Assembly: GCA_019689555.1 (NCBI GenBank)
Contig: JADGHE010000024.1
Span: 1-44,929 of the forward strand
DNA: 44,929 nt
Direction of reading: 5' to 3'
Source: Variibacter sp.
Lineage (GTDB): Bacteria > Pseudomonadota > Alphaproteobacteria > Rhizobiales > Xanthobacteraceae
Shown here in pieces: positions 8,419-15,950 of the stretch. Both the position numbers and the translations under genes were made by a program. The notes under the pieces are model-generated. The model searched no databases and was not told the origin of the DNA. It saw nothing but the letters and a program-made list of their open reading frames with translations. Numbering within the stretch: position 1 is the first letter of the stretch; each line of letters begins with the position of its first letter.

Positions 8419-8694
8419 CTAGCGAGCGCCCGTGTTTCCCTCCGCCGGAGGGGCCCGACCGGGCGCGGCGGGCGGAGGCGAAGTCGCGGTCGACTGCCCC
8501 GTGTTCGCCGCCGGATTGTTGGTTGCAGACTGCTCGCTGCTGCCGATTCCGAACAGAAGGATGAGAACGATCACGACGACGGCTACGCCGCCGACGATCC
8601 ATCCCCAATTCATCCTCGACGGCCGAGTCGCATAAGGATCGCCGGGACCGCGGGCCGGGTCCTGTGTTCGCAACGGATCTCGCATGTCGGCCAT
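8419..8694 (-). CDS. Small single-pass membrane protein, function unknown
   Basis: A 91-aa protein: a polar N-terminus (DPLRTQDPARGPGDPYATRPSRM), one strong transmembrane helix at about residues 31-49 (WGWIVGGVAVVVIVLILLFGI), then a low-complexity Ser/Ala/Pro tail. The ATG at 8694 is chosen because GAAGGAGG is 6 bases upstream; an in-frame ATG at 8715 lacks a ribosome site. This layout is frequent among small Hyphomicrobiales membrane proteins without known function. It is followed after 104 bp on the upstream side by the MFS carrier, on the same strand. No enzymatic motif seen. Confidence 0.65.
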   Translation of the reverse strand: MADMRDPLRTQDPARGPGDPYATRPSRMNWGWIVGGVAVVVIVLILLFGIGSSEQSATNNPAANTGQSTATSPPPAAPGRAPPAEGNTGAR

Positions 8695-8798
8695 GACGGC
8701 CTCCTTCTCTGCCATGGGGAGACAACCGCCCGGTCGGGACAGGGTTCCCGGGGTTTCGGCGCTGCAGCATCGCCGCAAACGCGCGCCGGACGCGACGG

Positions 8799-10025
8799 TC
8801 AGGCGCGGGCGGGCGCGACGTGCTGCCGGCCGACCAGCAGGGTGACGATGGCGAAATTGGCGAGATTGAAGGCGATTCCGGTCGCGAACGCCGGCGCGTA
8901 ATAGCCGAAATGATCGTACAGCAGGCCGGCCAGCCAGCCGCCCGTCGCCATGCCGGTTCCGCTGCAGAGCAGCAGCACGGGAATCCGCCATGATGCTTCC
9001 GCCGACGGAAACAGCTCCCGCGTCGCCAGCATGTAGGCGGGAATGAGGCCGCTGAAGCCGAGCCCGAACGCGGCGGAGACGGCGAAAAGCCCGGCCTCGT
9101 CCTGCGTGAGCAGAAAGGCCGTCATGGCGGCGGCCTGGCTCGCCGAGCCGATCACGATCGTGTGCAGGCCGCCGATCCGATCGGAAATCAAGCCCCAGAC
9201 CTGCCGGCTGACGAAGGCGGTGCCGAGCAGGAGCGAGAGCATGGTGGCGCCGTGCGTCGCGCTGATGCCGAGATCGGTGCAGAAAGCGACGAGATGGCTC
9301 TGCGGCATCGACATCGTGACGCAGCACATGAAGATCGCCGCCGCCATCAGCGCAAAGACGAGGTTGGGCGGCCAGCCGAGCACCGCCCCGCCCTTGACCG
9401 TATGACCTGTCTTGGCATGCGGCGACGCCGGCTCGTCGGGCGGCGGCCGCAGGAACGAGAGGGCGAGCAGCACGATCACGGTCGCCGCGAAGAGGCCGTA
9501 CCAAAGCATCGTCTGCCTCCAGCCGAAGGCGGCGACGCCGCGCTCGAACAGCGGCGGCCAGAGGAAGCCCGCTATGTGCGTGCCGCTCGAGATCAGGGCG
9601 AGCGCGGAGCCGCGGCGACGGTCGAACCAGCGGCTGACATAGACGTAGAGCGGCGCGTTGATGCCGGCGAGCCCGATCAGCCCGATGAAGAGGCCGTGGC
9701 CGACATAGAGCGGCCATCCCGGCCCGAAGGTCGAGAAGGCGAGGCCGAGCGCGATCATCGCGGCGCCGAACACGACGGTCCAGCGCACGCCGGTCCGCTC
9801 CGCGATCCGGCCCATGAGGATGCCGCCGAGCCCCGAGCCGAACCACGCGAGCGAAACCGCGAGCGAAGGGCCCGAGCGCGCGCCGCCCGCCTCCGCCGCC
9901 ACCTGCTTGAGCGCCACGACCATGATCCACGGCGCGCCGAAGGAGAGCGCGAGCACCGTCAGCGCCACGCAGGCGACGACCCAGGACGTTCGCGTCTCGA
10001 CGGACTGTGCTGCGGGCTTAAGCAT
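8799..10025 (-). CDS. Major facilitator superfamily transporter (oxalate/formate antiporter- or MCT-like)
   Basis: A 408-aa protein with about 12 hydrophobic helices. MFS features include the loop 2-3 motif GRIAERTGVRW (about 71-81), helix 4-5 glycine-rich segments, a cytoplasmic central loop with charged residues (RPPPDEPASPHAKTGH), and a second-half loop SDRIGGLHT. Composition and the YVYVSRWFDRRRGSALAL stretch resemble the monocarboxylate/oxalate-formate group, which exchanges small carboxylates across the inner membrane. The start MLKPAAQ was taken over an Arg-rich in-frame extension. Given its neighbours it could import the acid degraded by the surrounding enzymes; the substrate is inferred only from context. 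Confidence 0.85.
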   Translation of the reverse strand: MLKPAAQSVETRTSWVVACVALTVLALSFGAPWIMVVALKQVAAEAGGARSGPSLAVSLAWFGSGLGGILMGRIAERTGVRWTVVFGAAMIALGLAFSTFGPGWPLYVGHGLFIGLIGLAGINAPLYVYVSRWFDRRRGSALALISSGTHIAGFLWPPLFERGVAAFGWRQTMLWYGLFAATVIVLLALSFLRPPPDEPASPHAKTGHTVKGGAVLGWPPNLVFALMAAAIFMCCVTMSMPQSHLVAFCTDLGISATHGATMLSLLLGTAFVSRQVWGLISDRIGGLHTIVIGSASQAAAMTAFLLTQDEAGLFAVSAAFGLGFSGLIPAYMLATRELFPSAEASWRIPVLLLCSGTGMATGGWLAGLLYDHFGYYAPAFATGIAFNLANFAIVTLLVGRQHVAPARA

Positions 10026-10268
10026 CCGACGGGGGCTCGACGCACGCGGGGCTGCGCGGACACGGCGCTTGAAGGGCGCACGGCGGCGGCGCGCCGCCGC
10101 GGCAGGCATTTGCCTTCAAAATGTGCAAAGGCGCGCGTGCAGCGGTCAAGCCACGATCTGCATGCCTTGCCGCAGGGCTGCATCCTTTCCGCCGCATGGC
10201 GCGAGGAGCGGTTCGTTCGATGTCCGAATGATGCCGGGGGCGGAACGCCGGAAAGGCTTGACCGCGGT

Positions 10269-11264
10269 CTAGGCGGTCGCGGCGTGCGGCTCGGAAAGGC
10301 GGCCCTGGTTCGGATCGATCGCAGCCTCGGTGATCCGCTCCACAGCGGCGCGCTCCGCGTCCGACAGGACCCAGCCGATCGCCCGCACGTTCTGCTCGAG
10401 CTGCTCGGGCCGCGTCGCCCCGGCGATGACGCTCGCCACCATCGGCTTTCCGAGCAGCCAGCCGAAGGCGAGCTCGAGCAGGCTGCGGCCGCGCGCGTCG
10501 CAGAAGCGCTGCAGTGCCTCCACCATGCGCCAGTTCTGCTCGGTGACGAAGCGATCGATGTGGCGGCGGCTGTAGGAGAGGCGGGAGCCTTCCGGCATTG
10601 CGGCCCCGGGCCGGTATTTGCCGGTGAGCAGCCCGCTCGCGAGCGGGAAGTAGGGCAGCAGGCCGAGGCCGTGCCGCTCCATCACCGGCATCAGCTCGCG
10701 CTCGATGCCGCGCGCAAGCAGGCTGTACTGGTCCTGGCAGACGACGAAGGGCGCGAGGCCGGTGCGCGCCGCGCACTGCTGGGCCTCCTCGACCGCGGCG
10801 CCGGAGAAGTTCGAGCAGCCGATGGCGCGCACCTTGCCCTGGCGCACGAGATCGTCGAGCGCGCGCAGCGTCTCCTCGATCGGCGTCGCGGGATCGGGCC
10901 GGTGGACCTGGTAGAGGTCGATCCAGTCGGTGCGCAGGCGCTTCAGGCTCTCCTCGACCGCCCGCATGATGTAGGCGCGCGACGCGCCCGCAAGCTCGCG
11001 CGAGGCGCCCGCGCGCAGCCCGAATTTCGTGGCGAGCACGACGTCCTTGCGCCGGGGGCCCAGGATCCGCCCGATGAAGTCTTCGGACGCGCCGTGCGTC
11101 TTGCCGTAGGCGTCCGCTGTGTCGATCAAGATGACGCCGAGGTCGAGCGCGGCGTGCAGCACCTTGCGGGCTGCATCGAAGTCGATGCGGTCGCCGAAAT
11201 TGTTCGTGCCGAGGCCGACGACGGAGACCTCGAGATCGGAATTGCCGAGCCTGCGCTTTTCCAT
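10269..11264 (-). CDS. Aldo/keto reductase
   Basis: A 331-aa NADPH-dependent (beta/alpha)8 barrel oxidoreductase. The catalytic tetrad is visible as D48 and Y53 (DTADAYG), K80 (LATKFG) and H121 (YQVHRPD). The cofactor region appears near the C-terminus (SVIAGATRPEQLEQN). It belongs to the bacterial YajO/Tas-like AKR branch, which reduces aldehydes and ketones of broad type. The ATG at 11264 follows GACAGGAAGGGGGG. The GMC oxidoreductase gene ends 50 bp upstream on the same strand, so the two are probably co-transcribed; together they could interconvert alcohol and carbonyl groups of one substrate. Confidence 0.9.
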   Translation of the reverse strand: MEKRRLGNSDLEVSVVGLGTNNFGDRIDFDAARKVLHAALDLGVILIDTADAYGKTHGASEDFIGRILGPRRKDVVLATKFGLRAGASRELAGASRAYIMRAVEESLKRLRTDWIDLYQVHRPDPATPIEETLRALDDLVRQGKVRAIGCSNFSGAAVEEAQQCAARTGLAPFVVCQDQYSLLARGIERELMPVMERHGLGLLPYFPLASGLLTGKYRPGAAMPEGSRLSYSRRHIDRFVTEQNWRMVEALQRFCDARGRSLLELAFGWLLGKPMVASVIAGATRPEQLEQNVRAIGWVLSDAERAAVERITEAAIDPNQGRLSEPHAATA

Positions 11265-11314
11265 CGTCCCCCCTTCCTGTCTTTCGCCCGCCGCGCGAGC
11301 GCGCGCCGCGGCGA

Positions 11315-13018
11315 TCACGTCGCCGGCGTGGGGCGCTGCTCGCCGACCATCTCGGCGGCGATCTTTTCGGCGATCATCACGGTCGGGATGTTGGTGTTGC
11401 CGCGCGGCACCGTCGGCATGATGGAGGCGTCGACGACACGCAGGCCGCCGATGCCGCGCACGCGACCCGAAGGGTCGACGACCGCGCCCGGATCGTCCGG
11501 CCCGCCCATGCGGCAGGTGCCGCAAACATGGAAGGTGCCGCCGACATTGCGGCGCACGTGCTCGGCAAGCCGCTCGTCGTCGGCCACCAGCGTCGCAAGG
11601 TCCGTGCGCGTGCTCGTCAGCCGGCTGAAGGCATAGTCGCGGAACGCCGGAACGGCGTCGACGAGGCGGGCGAGCACGGCGGTCTTGATCGCGTTGGCGC
11701 GGGTGCGCCGGTTGAGCAGCCGCAGGCGATCCGTGAACTGCACCGGAAACACGGCATCGTAGAGCGGCCGAACGTGCTCGGAAGCGACGATCGCGACGAC
11801 GCGCCGGAAGCCGTCCATGAGCCGCAGAAGGTCGGTCTCCTCCCCGCAGAAATTGAACTCGACGCGCGGCATGTCCTGCGGCCGCGGAGAGACGAGCGAC
11901 ACCCGGCCGCGCGAAGCGGGCTTGAAGATCGTGGCATTGAAGTTCGCGATCTGCTCGCCGAGCGCGTTCCACGACGACTTCGAGTGCGCGGCGATGTACA
12001 TGTCGCTCGGCGGACAGCCGGGCATGTTCGAGGAGTAGCGGAAGCACGTCACCGGGTGCGGCCGCAGCGATTTCGGCTGGCGCGCCGGCCCGCGCAGATG
12101 CACGCCGACGAAGAGCAGCGGATGGTTCTGCAAATTGGCGCCGACGCCGGGCCGGTCGGCCACCACGTCTATGCCGAGCGCGCGCAGCTCTTTTGCCGGG
12201 CCGATGCCGGCACGCATCAGGATCGCCGGCGAATGGATGGCGCCGGCGCTGAGGACGACCTCGCGGGCGCGGAAGGTGCGCTGTTGGCCGCCGACCGCCG
12301 CCGTGACGCCGACGACGCTGCGCCCCTCGAAGATCAAGCCGGTGACGAGCGCGGAGGCAAGGATGGTGAGGTTCTTGCGCGCGCGCGTGGCGGCATCGAG
12401 GTAGCAGAGCGCGCTCGAGGCGCGGCGCGTCGGCCAGGCGCTGATGGGCAGCGAGCAGTAGCCGTCGCGGAAGTCCGCGTTCATGTCGGCGATGTAGGGG
12501 ACCTGGCGCTCGGCCGCGTATGCGAACACGGCGCGCGACAGCGGCGGCCACTGTTCGCGCGGCGTGCGCCGGATGGGGATCGGCCCCGCTCGTCCGTGCA
12601 GGGCGCCGCCGAAGTCGAGATCGTTTTCGAGCTTGACGAAGTAGGGCAGCACGTCCTGCCAGCCCCAGCCGCGGGCGCCCAGCGCCTCCCATTCGGCATA
12701 GTCGTCGGGCGTGCCGCGCAGCGCCACCATGCCCATGACCGTCGAGCCGCCGCCGATGACGCGGCCCTGCTCCAGTCCGACCGCCGGCGAGGTGTCGCGC
12801 GTGCGCCAATGCGCCTTCAGCCCCGGCCATTTGTAGTCCGGGTTGTAATAGGAGGTGCAGTAGGTGTCGAGAATGTCCGCCGGGATCTCGTTCGGCGGGT
12901 AGTCGCGCCCCGCCTCGATGAGCAGGACGCTGCGCGAGGACTGCGCCGAGAGCCGGTTGGCGAGCACGCAGCCGGCAGCGCCCCCGCCGACGATGATGGT
13001 GTCGTATGTCGTCGTCAT
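11315..13018 (-). CDS. GMC family FAD-dependent oxidoreductase (choline/alcohol dehydrogenase type)
   Basis: A 567-aa flavoprotein with an N-terminal ADP-binding motif (IIVGGGAAGCVLANRLS), GMC signature 1 (GRVIGGGSTVMG), GMC signature 2 (VLSAGAIHSPAILMRAGIG), and the C-terminal active-site block FHVCGTCRMGG with PRGNTNIPTVMIAEK. The usual HxVGTCRMG histidine is kept; the second catalytic position is Asn, as in choline-dehydrogenase-like members. It should oxidise a primary alcohol to an aldehyde in the cytoplasm or on the inner membrane face. The start at 13018 is the first Met before the Rossmann motif, though its ribosome site is weak. It lies upstream of the aldo/keto reductase and downstream of the BKACE gene. 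Confidence 0.92.
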   Translation of the reverse strand: MTTTYDTIIVGGGAAGCVLANRLSAQSSRSVLLIEAGRDYPPNEIPADILDTYCTSYYNPDYKWPGLKAHWRTRDTSPAVGLEQGRVIGGGSTVMGMVALRGTPDDYAEWEALGARGWGWQDVLPYFVKLENDLDFGGALHGRAGPIPIRRTPREQWPPLSRAVFAYAAERQVPYIADMNADFRDGYCSLPISAWPTRRASSALCYLDAATRARKNLTILASALVTGLIFEGRSVVGVTAAVGGQQRTFRAREVVLSAGAIHSPAILMRAGIGPAKELRALGIDVVADRPGVGANLQNHPLLFVGVHLRGPARQPKSLRPHPVTCFRYSSNMPGCPPSDMYIAAHSKSSWNALGEQIANFNATIFKPASRGRVSLVSPRPQDMPRVEFNFCGEETDLLRLMDGFRRVVAIVASEHVRPLYDAVFPVQFTDRLRLLNRRTRANAIKTAVLARLVDAVPAFRDYAFSRLTSTRTDLATLVADDERLAEHVRRNVGGTFHVCGTCRMGGPDDPGAVVDPSGRVRGIGGLRVVDASIMPTVPRGNTNIPTVMIAEKIAAEMVGEQRPTPAT

Positions 13019-13139
13019 CGAGCGGTGCCCGCCCCGTCCTGAACCGTTCAGCCGTCCCGCCCCGCGGGCGGCGACCCGGCGCCCGCGGCAGACCTGCGGC
13101 GCCGGATCGTCCGTCGTTGCGGACCAGGAGGGAAGACGA

Positions 13140-14021
13140 CTACTGCGACCGCCGCAAGCCGAGGATTTGGCGCGCCTCGTCGGGCGTTGCGATCTCGCGG
13201 CCGAGATCGCGCGCGATGCGGACCATGCGCTCGACGAGAACGGCGTTGTTCTTCGCGAACTCGCCGGGGGCGATGTAGGGGTTGTCCTCGTAGCCGACGC
13301 GCACATGGCCGCCGAGCGCGACCGCCATCGCCAGGATCGACCACTGCTTCTCCGGATTCATCACGCTGACGTTCCAGATGCAGTTCTTGGGCAGGTTGTC
13401 GACCATGAACTGGAGCGCGCGCTCGGTCGGCGGCGTCCACGTGCCGCCGGGCCAGCCGATGAACAGCGTCGTGTAGGTCTTCTCCTGAAGGTAGCCGTGC
13501 CGCCGCACGAATTCGAGGTTCCAGAAGGCGCCGGTCTGGAAGCACTCGACTTCGAGCTTGACGTTGTGCTCCTCGGCCGCCTTGCAATAGGCGAGCAGCT
13601 CCTCGACCGGGTGCAGCGCCATCATCCGCTTCGGCGGATATTTCGGATCGGGGTTGAAGTATTCGTCATGGACGTTGAAGGCCACCGCCATCATGTCGGG
13701 GCCGAGCTTCATCAGCTTGATCTTCTCCTCGATGCGCGCGCTCGCGACCCCGAATTGCATGATGGGGTTGACCTTGCTCATGATCGCGTCCTGCAGCCGC
13801 TTCCAGTCGTCGTGGTGAATCCGCGACACCTGGCGGCCGTCGGCCTGGATCGAGTCTTCGAGCGTGCGGCGGCCGTGAATGTGGGCGATCGCGGCGCCGG
13901 CGTTGACCGCATCGATGTACTGCTGCGCGCAGGCCTGAATGTCCTCCTGCGGGGGGCAATAATAGTTGCCGGGATACGAGGTCCGCGAGTCGCAGGCCAC
14001 CGTGATGATCAGCTTATCCAT
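13140..14021 (-). CDS. BKACE family (DUF849) beta-keto acid cleavage enzyme
   Basis: A 293-aa TIM-barrel protein of the Kce/BKACE family, which condenses a beta-keto acid with acetyl-CoA and cleaves it into acetoacetate and a new acyl-CoA. The zinc histidines are H47 and H49 in AHIHGR; the glutamate of VGYEDN lies near the C-terminus. The N-terminus LIITVACDSRTSYPG replaces the usual NGA-type loop, suggesting a non-standard substrate. A ribosome site (GAGGAG) precedes the ATG. It is the first gene downstream of the IclR regulator and has repeated half-operator-like sequences upstream. In context it could release acetoacetate from the end product of the surrounding pathway and feed acyl-CoA to the two dehydrogenases. 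Confidence 0.88.
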   Translation of the reverse strand: MDKLIITVACDSRTSYPGNYYCPPQEDIQACAQQYIDAVNAGAAIAHIHGRRTLEDSIQADGRQVSRIHHDDWKRLQDAIMSKVNPIMQFGVASARIEEKIKLMKLGPDMMAVAFNVHDEYFNPDPKYPPKRMMALHPVEELLAYCKAAEEHNVKLEVECFQTGAFWNLEFVRRHGYLQEKTYTTLFIGWPGGTWTPPTERALQFMVDNLPKNCIWNVSVMNPEKQWSILAMAVALGGHVRVGYEDNPYIAPGEFAKNNAVLVERMVRIARDLGREIATPDEARQILGLRRSQ

Positions 14022-14063
14022 TGGAACTCCTCACAGAGTCTTGCTTGCTAATTGTCAGAACAG

Positions 14064-14090
14064 GCGTTGCATCGGCTGCATCGCGTTGCA
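14064..14090 (-). promoter_or_regulatory. Direct repeats GCGTTGCA upstream of the BKACE gene, candidate IclR-type site
   Basis: Two identical 8-mers, GCGTTGCA at 14064-14071 and 14083-14090, have starts 19 bp apart, 43-69 bases upstream of the BKACE start. The second one reads CGCGTTGC at 14082-14089, one mismatch from the CGCATTGC arm of the palindrome at the iclR promoter. IclR proteins of the PcaU/PcaR type are known to bind repeated half-sites near target promoters. Assignment is inference. Confidence 0.4.
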
Positions 14091-14128
14091 GGTTCTCGGC
14101 CCGTGGTTTTCGTCCGCCCTGGCGGGCT

Positions 14129-14154
14129 CGGGCGGAGGGCCATCCCTCCGCCCG
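14129..14154. repeat. Perfect 11-bp inverted repeat between iclR and the BKACE gene
   Basis: CGGGCGGAGGG (14129-14139) and CCCTCCGCCCG (14144-14154) form a perfect stem with a 4-base loop (CCAT). It lies about 100 bases downstream of the iclR stop. There is no T-run on either side, so it is not a standard intrinsic terminator; it may attenuate read-through or protect the mRNA 3' end. Confidence 0.5.
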
Positions 14155-14257
14155 ACGCGCGCCGCGCTCGGGCATCCCCGTGCCGCGGTGGGTCACGACC
14201 CGAGGATTCACACGGCAGAGCCCGCAAGGCGGGAACGAGCGGACGTCATGGGTCAAG

Positions 14258-15079
14258 TCAAAGGACGTGGGAAATGACTTCGGCGGTGTGCCGCAACGTG
14301 TCGACGTGGGCGAGCAGCGGTTCGAGCGCGCGCCCGCTGAGACTGATGGCGCCCACGGGCTCGTTCGCCGCATCGAAGATGGCGGCGCCGATGCAGTAGG
14401 AGCCCGCCGCGGCCTCCGCATTGTCGACGGCATAGCCGCGGCGGCGCGTCTCCTCGAGCTCCTCGAGGAACCGGGGAACGGTCGTGATGGTGTTCGGCGT
14501 CAGCGCGACCAGCGGCCGCGCCTCGAGGATCGCCATGACCTCGCTCTCGCGCATGAAGGCGAGGATCGCCTTGCCGAGCGACGAGCAATGCGCCGGCACG
14601 GTCTTGCCGAAGCGCGTGTAGATCGTCGGCAGCGAGGGCTTCTCCACGCCCGCGAGGTAGAGCACCTGCTCGCGATGCAGGATGCCGAGATTGACCCGCT
14701 CGCCGGTCTGCTGCGCGAGCGCATGCAGGTGCGGCAGCGCTTCGAGCCGCAGACGGTTGCGGTCCAAGAGGCTCGCCGCGAGCGGCAGCACCGAAAAGCC
14801 GATGGAGAGTCGGCCGTCGATCGGGCTCTGCACCAGATGGCCCTCACCGGCGAGCGTTTGCACGAGACGGTAGGCGGTCGGTCGCGCGATCCCGGTCCGG
14901 GCCGCGAGCTCGGCGATGGTGAGCGGCCGTTCGGCGGTCGCCACGGCCTTCAACACCGCCATCGCCTTGCGCAGGCTTTTCACCGTGGAGCGGTCGTGGT
15001 CCTCGACCCCTCTGCCGATGCGACCCCCCCGAATGCGCGCGCCATAAACCCGCCGCTCTTCGATCGGCTGTACGCTCAA
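14258..15079 (-). CDS. IclR family transcriptional regulator
   Basis: A 273-aa regulator: a winged helix-turn-helix at about residues 35-95 (TIAELAARTGIARPTAYRLVQTL), then the IclR effector domain (LPHLHALAQQTGERVNLGI, with GSYCIGAAIFD near the end). IclR proteins sense small metabolites, often aromatic acids, and control catabolic operons. No ATG fits. The TTG at 15079 is preferred because GGGGAGGA lies just upstream with good spacing and the HTH starts soon after; a GTG 32 codons later is the alternative. A perfect palindrome 20-37 bp upstream suggests autoregulation. It probably controls the downstream BKACE-GMC-AKR genes and perhaps more of the region. Confidence 0.92.
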   Translation of the reverse strand: MSVQPIEERRVYGARIRGGRIGRGVEDHDRSTVKSLRKAMAVLKAVATAERPLTIAELAARTGIARPTAYRLVQTLAGEGHLVQSPIDGRLSIGFSVLPLAASLLDRNRLRLEALPHLHALAQQTGERVNLGILHREQVLYLAGVEKPSLPTIYTRFGKTVPAHCSSLGKAILAFMRESEVMAILEARPLVALTPNTITTVPRFLEELEETRRRGYAVDNAEAAAGSYCIGAAIFDAANEPVGAISLSGRALEPLLAHVDTLRHTAEVISHVL

Positions 15080-15098
15080 ATCATCCTCCCCCTTGTCC

Positions 15099-15116
15099 GC
15101 AATGCGAACGCATTGC
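15099..15116 (-). promoter_or_regulatory. Palindromic operator candidate at the iclR promoter
   Basis: GCAATGCG (15099-15106), AA spacer, CGCATTGC (15109-15116): a perfect 8+8 inverted repeat ending 20 bases before the TTG start of iclR. A TTGACG on the minus strand (15148-15153) is a possible -35 box, which would place the palindrome downstream of the transcription start. IclR regulators bind roughly 15-18 bp palindromes and commonly repress themselves, so this is the best operator candidate of the catabolic region. Confidence 0.6.
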
Positions 15117-15213
15117 TCGAAAATAGAGTTGCGCGAATTTGTGTTAGCGTCAATCGTGCGCGCGTGCGGCTGGCGGGCCCGCGCCGCAATGCGGACGGCG
15201 GCCGATCGGCCTT

Positions 15214-15873
15214 TCAGTCGGCGATGTAGTTGTCGAGCGGGCCTGCGACGTGGCCGGCGAAGATCGGCACGCAGGAGGGCGGGAAGTCTTGCCGGAACCG
15301 CGCGCCCTGGTCGGCGGCGGCCCTGATGAAGCGATCGAGATGGCGCAACGCGCCGGTCGGCAGATCGTGCAGCACCATCAGCGTCCAGGGCTGCGCCCGG
15401 CACTGATCGAGCGCGCGCGCGACCCAGCCGTCGGGGTCGGCCCAGTCGCGCGGCACCGCGTTCCACAGCACGCAGGTGAAGCCGCCCGCGAGCAGCACGT
15501 CGCGCGTCCAGGCACTGAGCAGGCGCCGGTCCAGGTTTCCGCCGCCGCCCACGGGACGAAACAGACGCAGCGGATGCGCGAGGTCGCCGATGAGATGCTG
15601 CGTTCGCGTGATTTCCGCGGCCGCCGTCGCCGGATCGGTCTGTTGCCCGAGCGGCACCGAATGGCTCCAGGTGTGGTTGCCGATCCAGTGCCCTTGCGCC
15701 CGCGCGCGCTTGGCGAGCCTGCGCGCGCCCGGCTTCGCCAGCCTTTCGCCGACGACGAAGAAGGTGGTGCGGATCGCGTGGCGCGCCAGCACGTCGAGCA
15801 CGAAGGGCGTCGCGTCAGGATCCGGCCCGTTGTCGAACGACAGCGTCAGATCGAATCCGCCGCTCATCTCCAT
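15214..15873 (-). CDS. Polysaccharide deacetylase (NodB/CE4) family protein
   Basis: A 219-aa NodB-fold protein. Motif 1 is LSFDNGP (D14, N15), motif 2 is NHTWSH (H67, H71), motif 3 is LFRPVGGGGN, and a late VLHDL provides the catalytic histidine. In canonical CE4 enzymes motif 1 is TFDDGP and the second Asp binds the metal; here it is Asn, as in a subgroup of alphaproteobacterial members, so metal binding may differ. No signal peptide is apparent, which is unusual for an enzyme acting on an exported polysaccharide and may mean a small-molecule amide substrate. It lies between iclR and the intradiol dioxygenase (77 bp gap), same strand. Confidence 0.85.
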   Translation of the reverse strand: MEMSGGFDLTLSFDNGPDPDATPFVLDVLARHAIRTTFFVVGERLAKPGARRLAKRARAQGHWIGNHTWSHSVPLGQQTDPATAAAEITRTQHLIGDLAHPLRLFRPVGGGGNLDRRLLSAWTRDVLLAGGFTCVLWNAVPRDWADPDGWVARALDQCRAQPWTLMVLHDLPTGALRHLDRFIRAAADQGARFRQDFPPSCVPIFAGHVAGPLDNYIAD

Positions 15874-15950
15874 TCGTCCCGGACGGTGTGCGCGACGCAG
15901 CCGCGAAGGCGCTCACCCCGCGGCCGCGGCCTCCCTGTCGCAAGGCGGGC

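Noticed and set aside
14129-14154. Canonical rho-independent terminator after iclR
   Set aside because: The stem is perfect but no T-run follows on either strand, so it is listed as an inverted repeat only.
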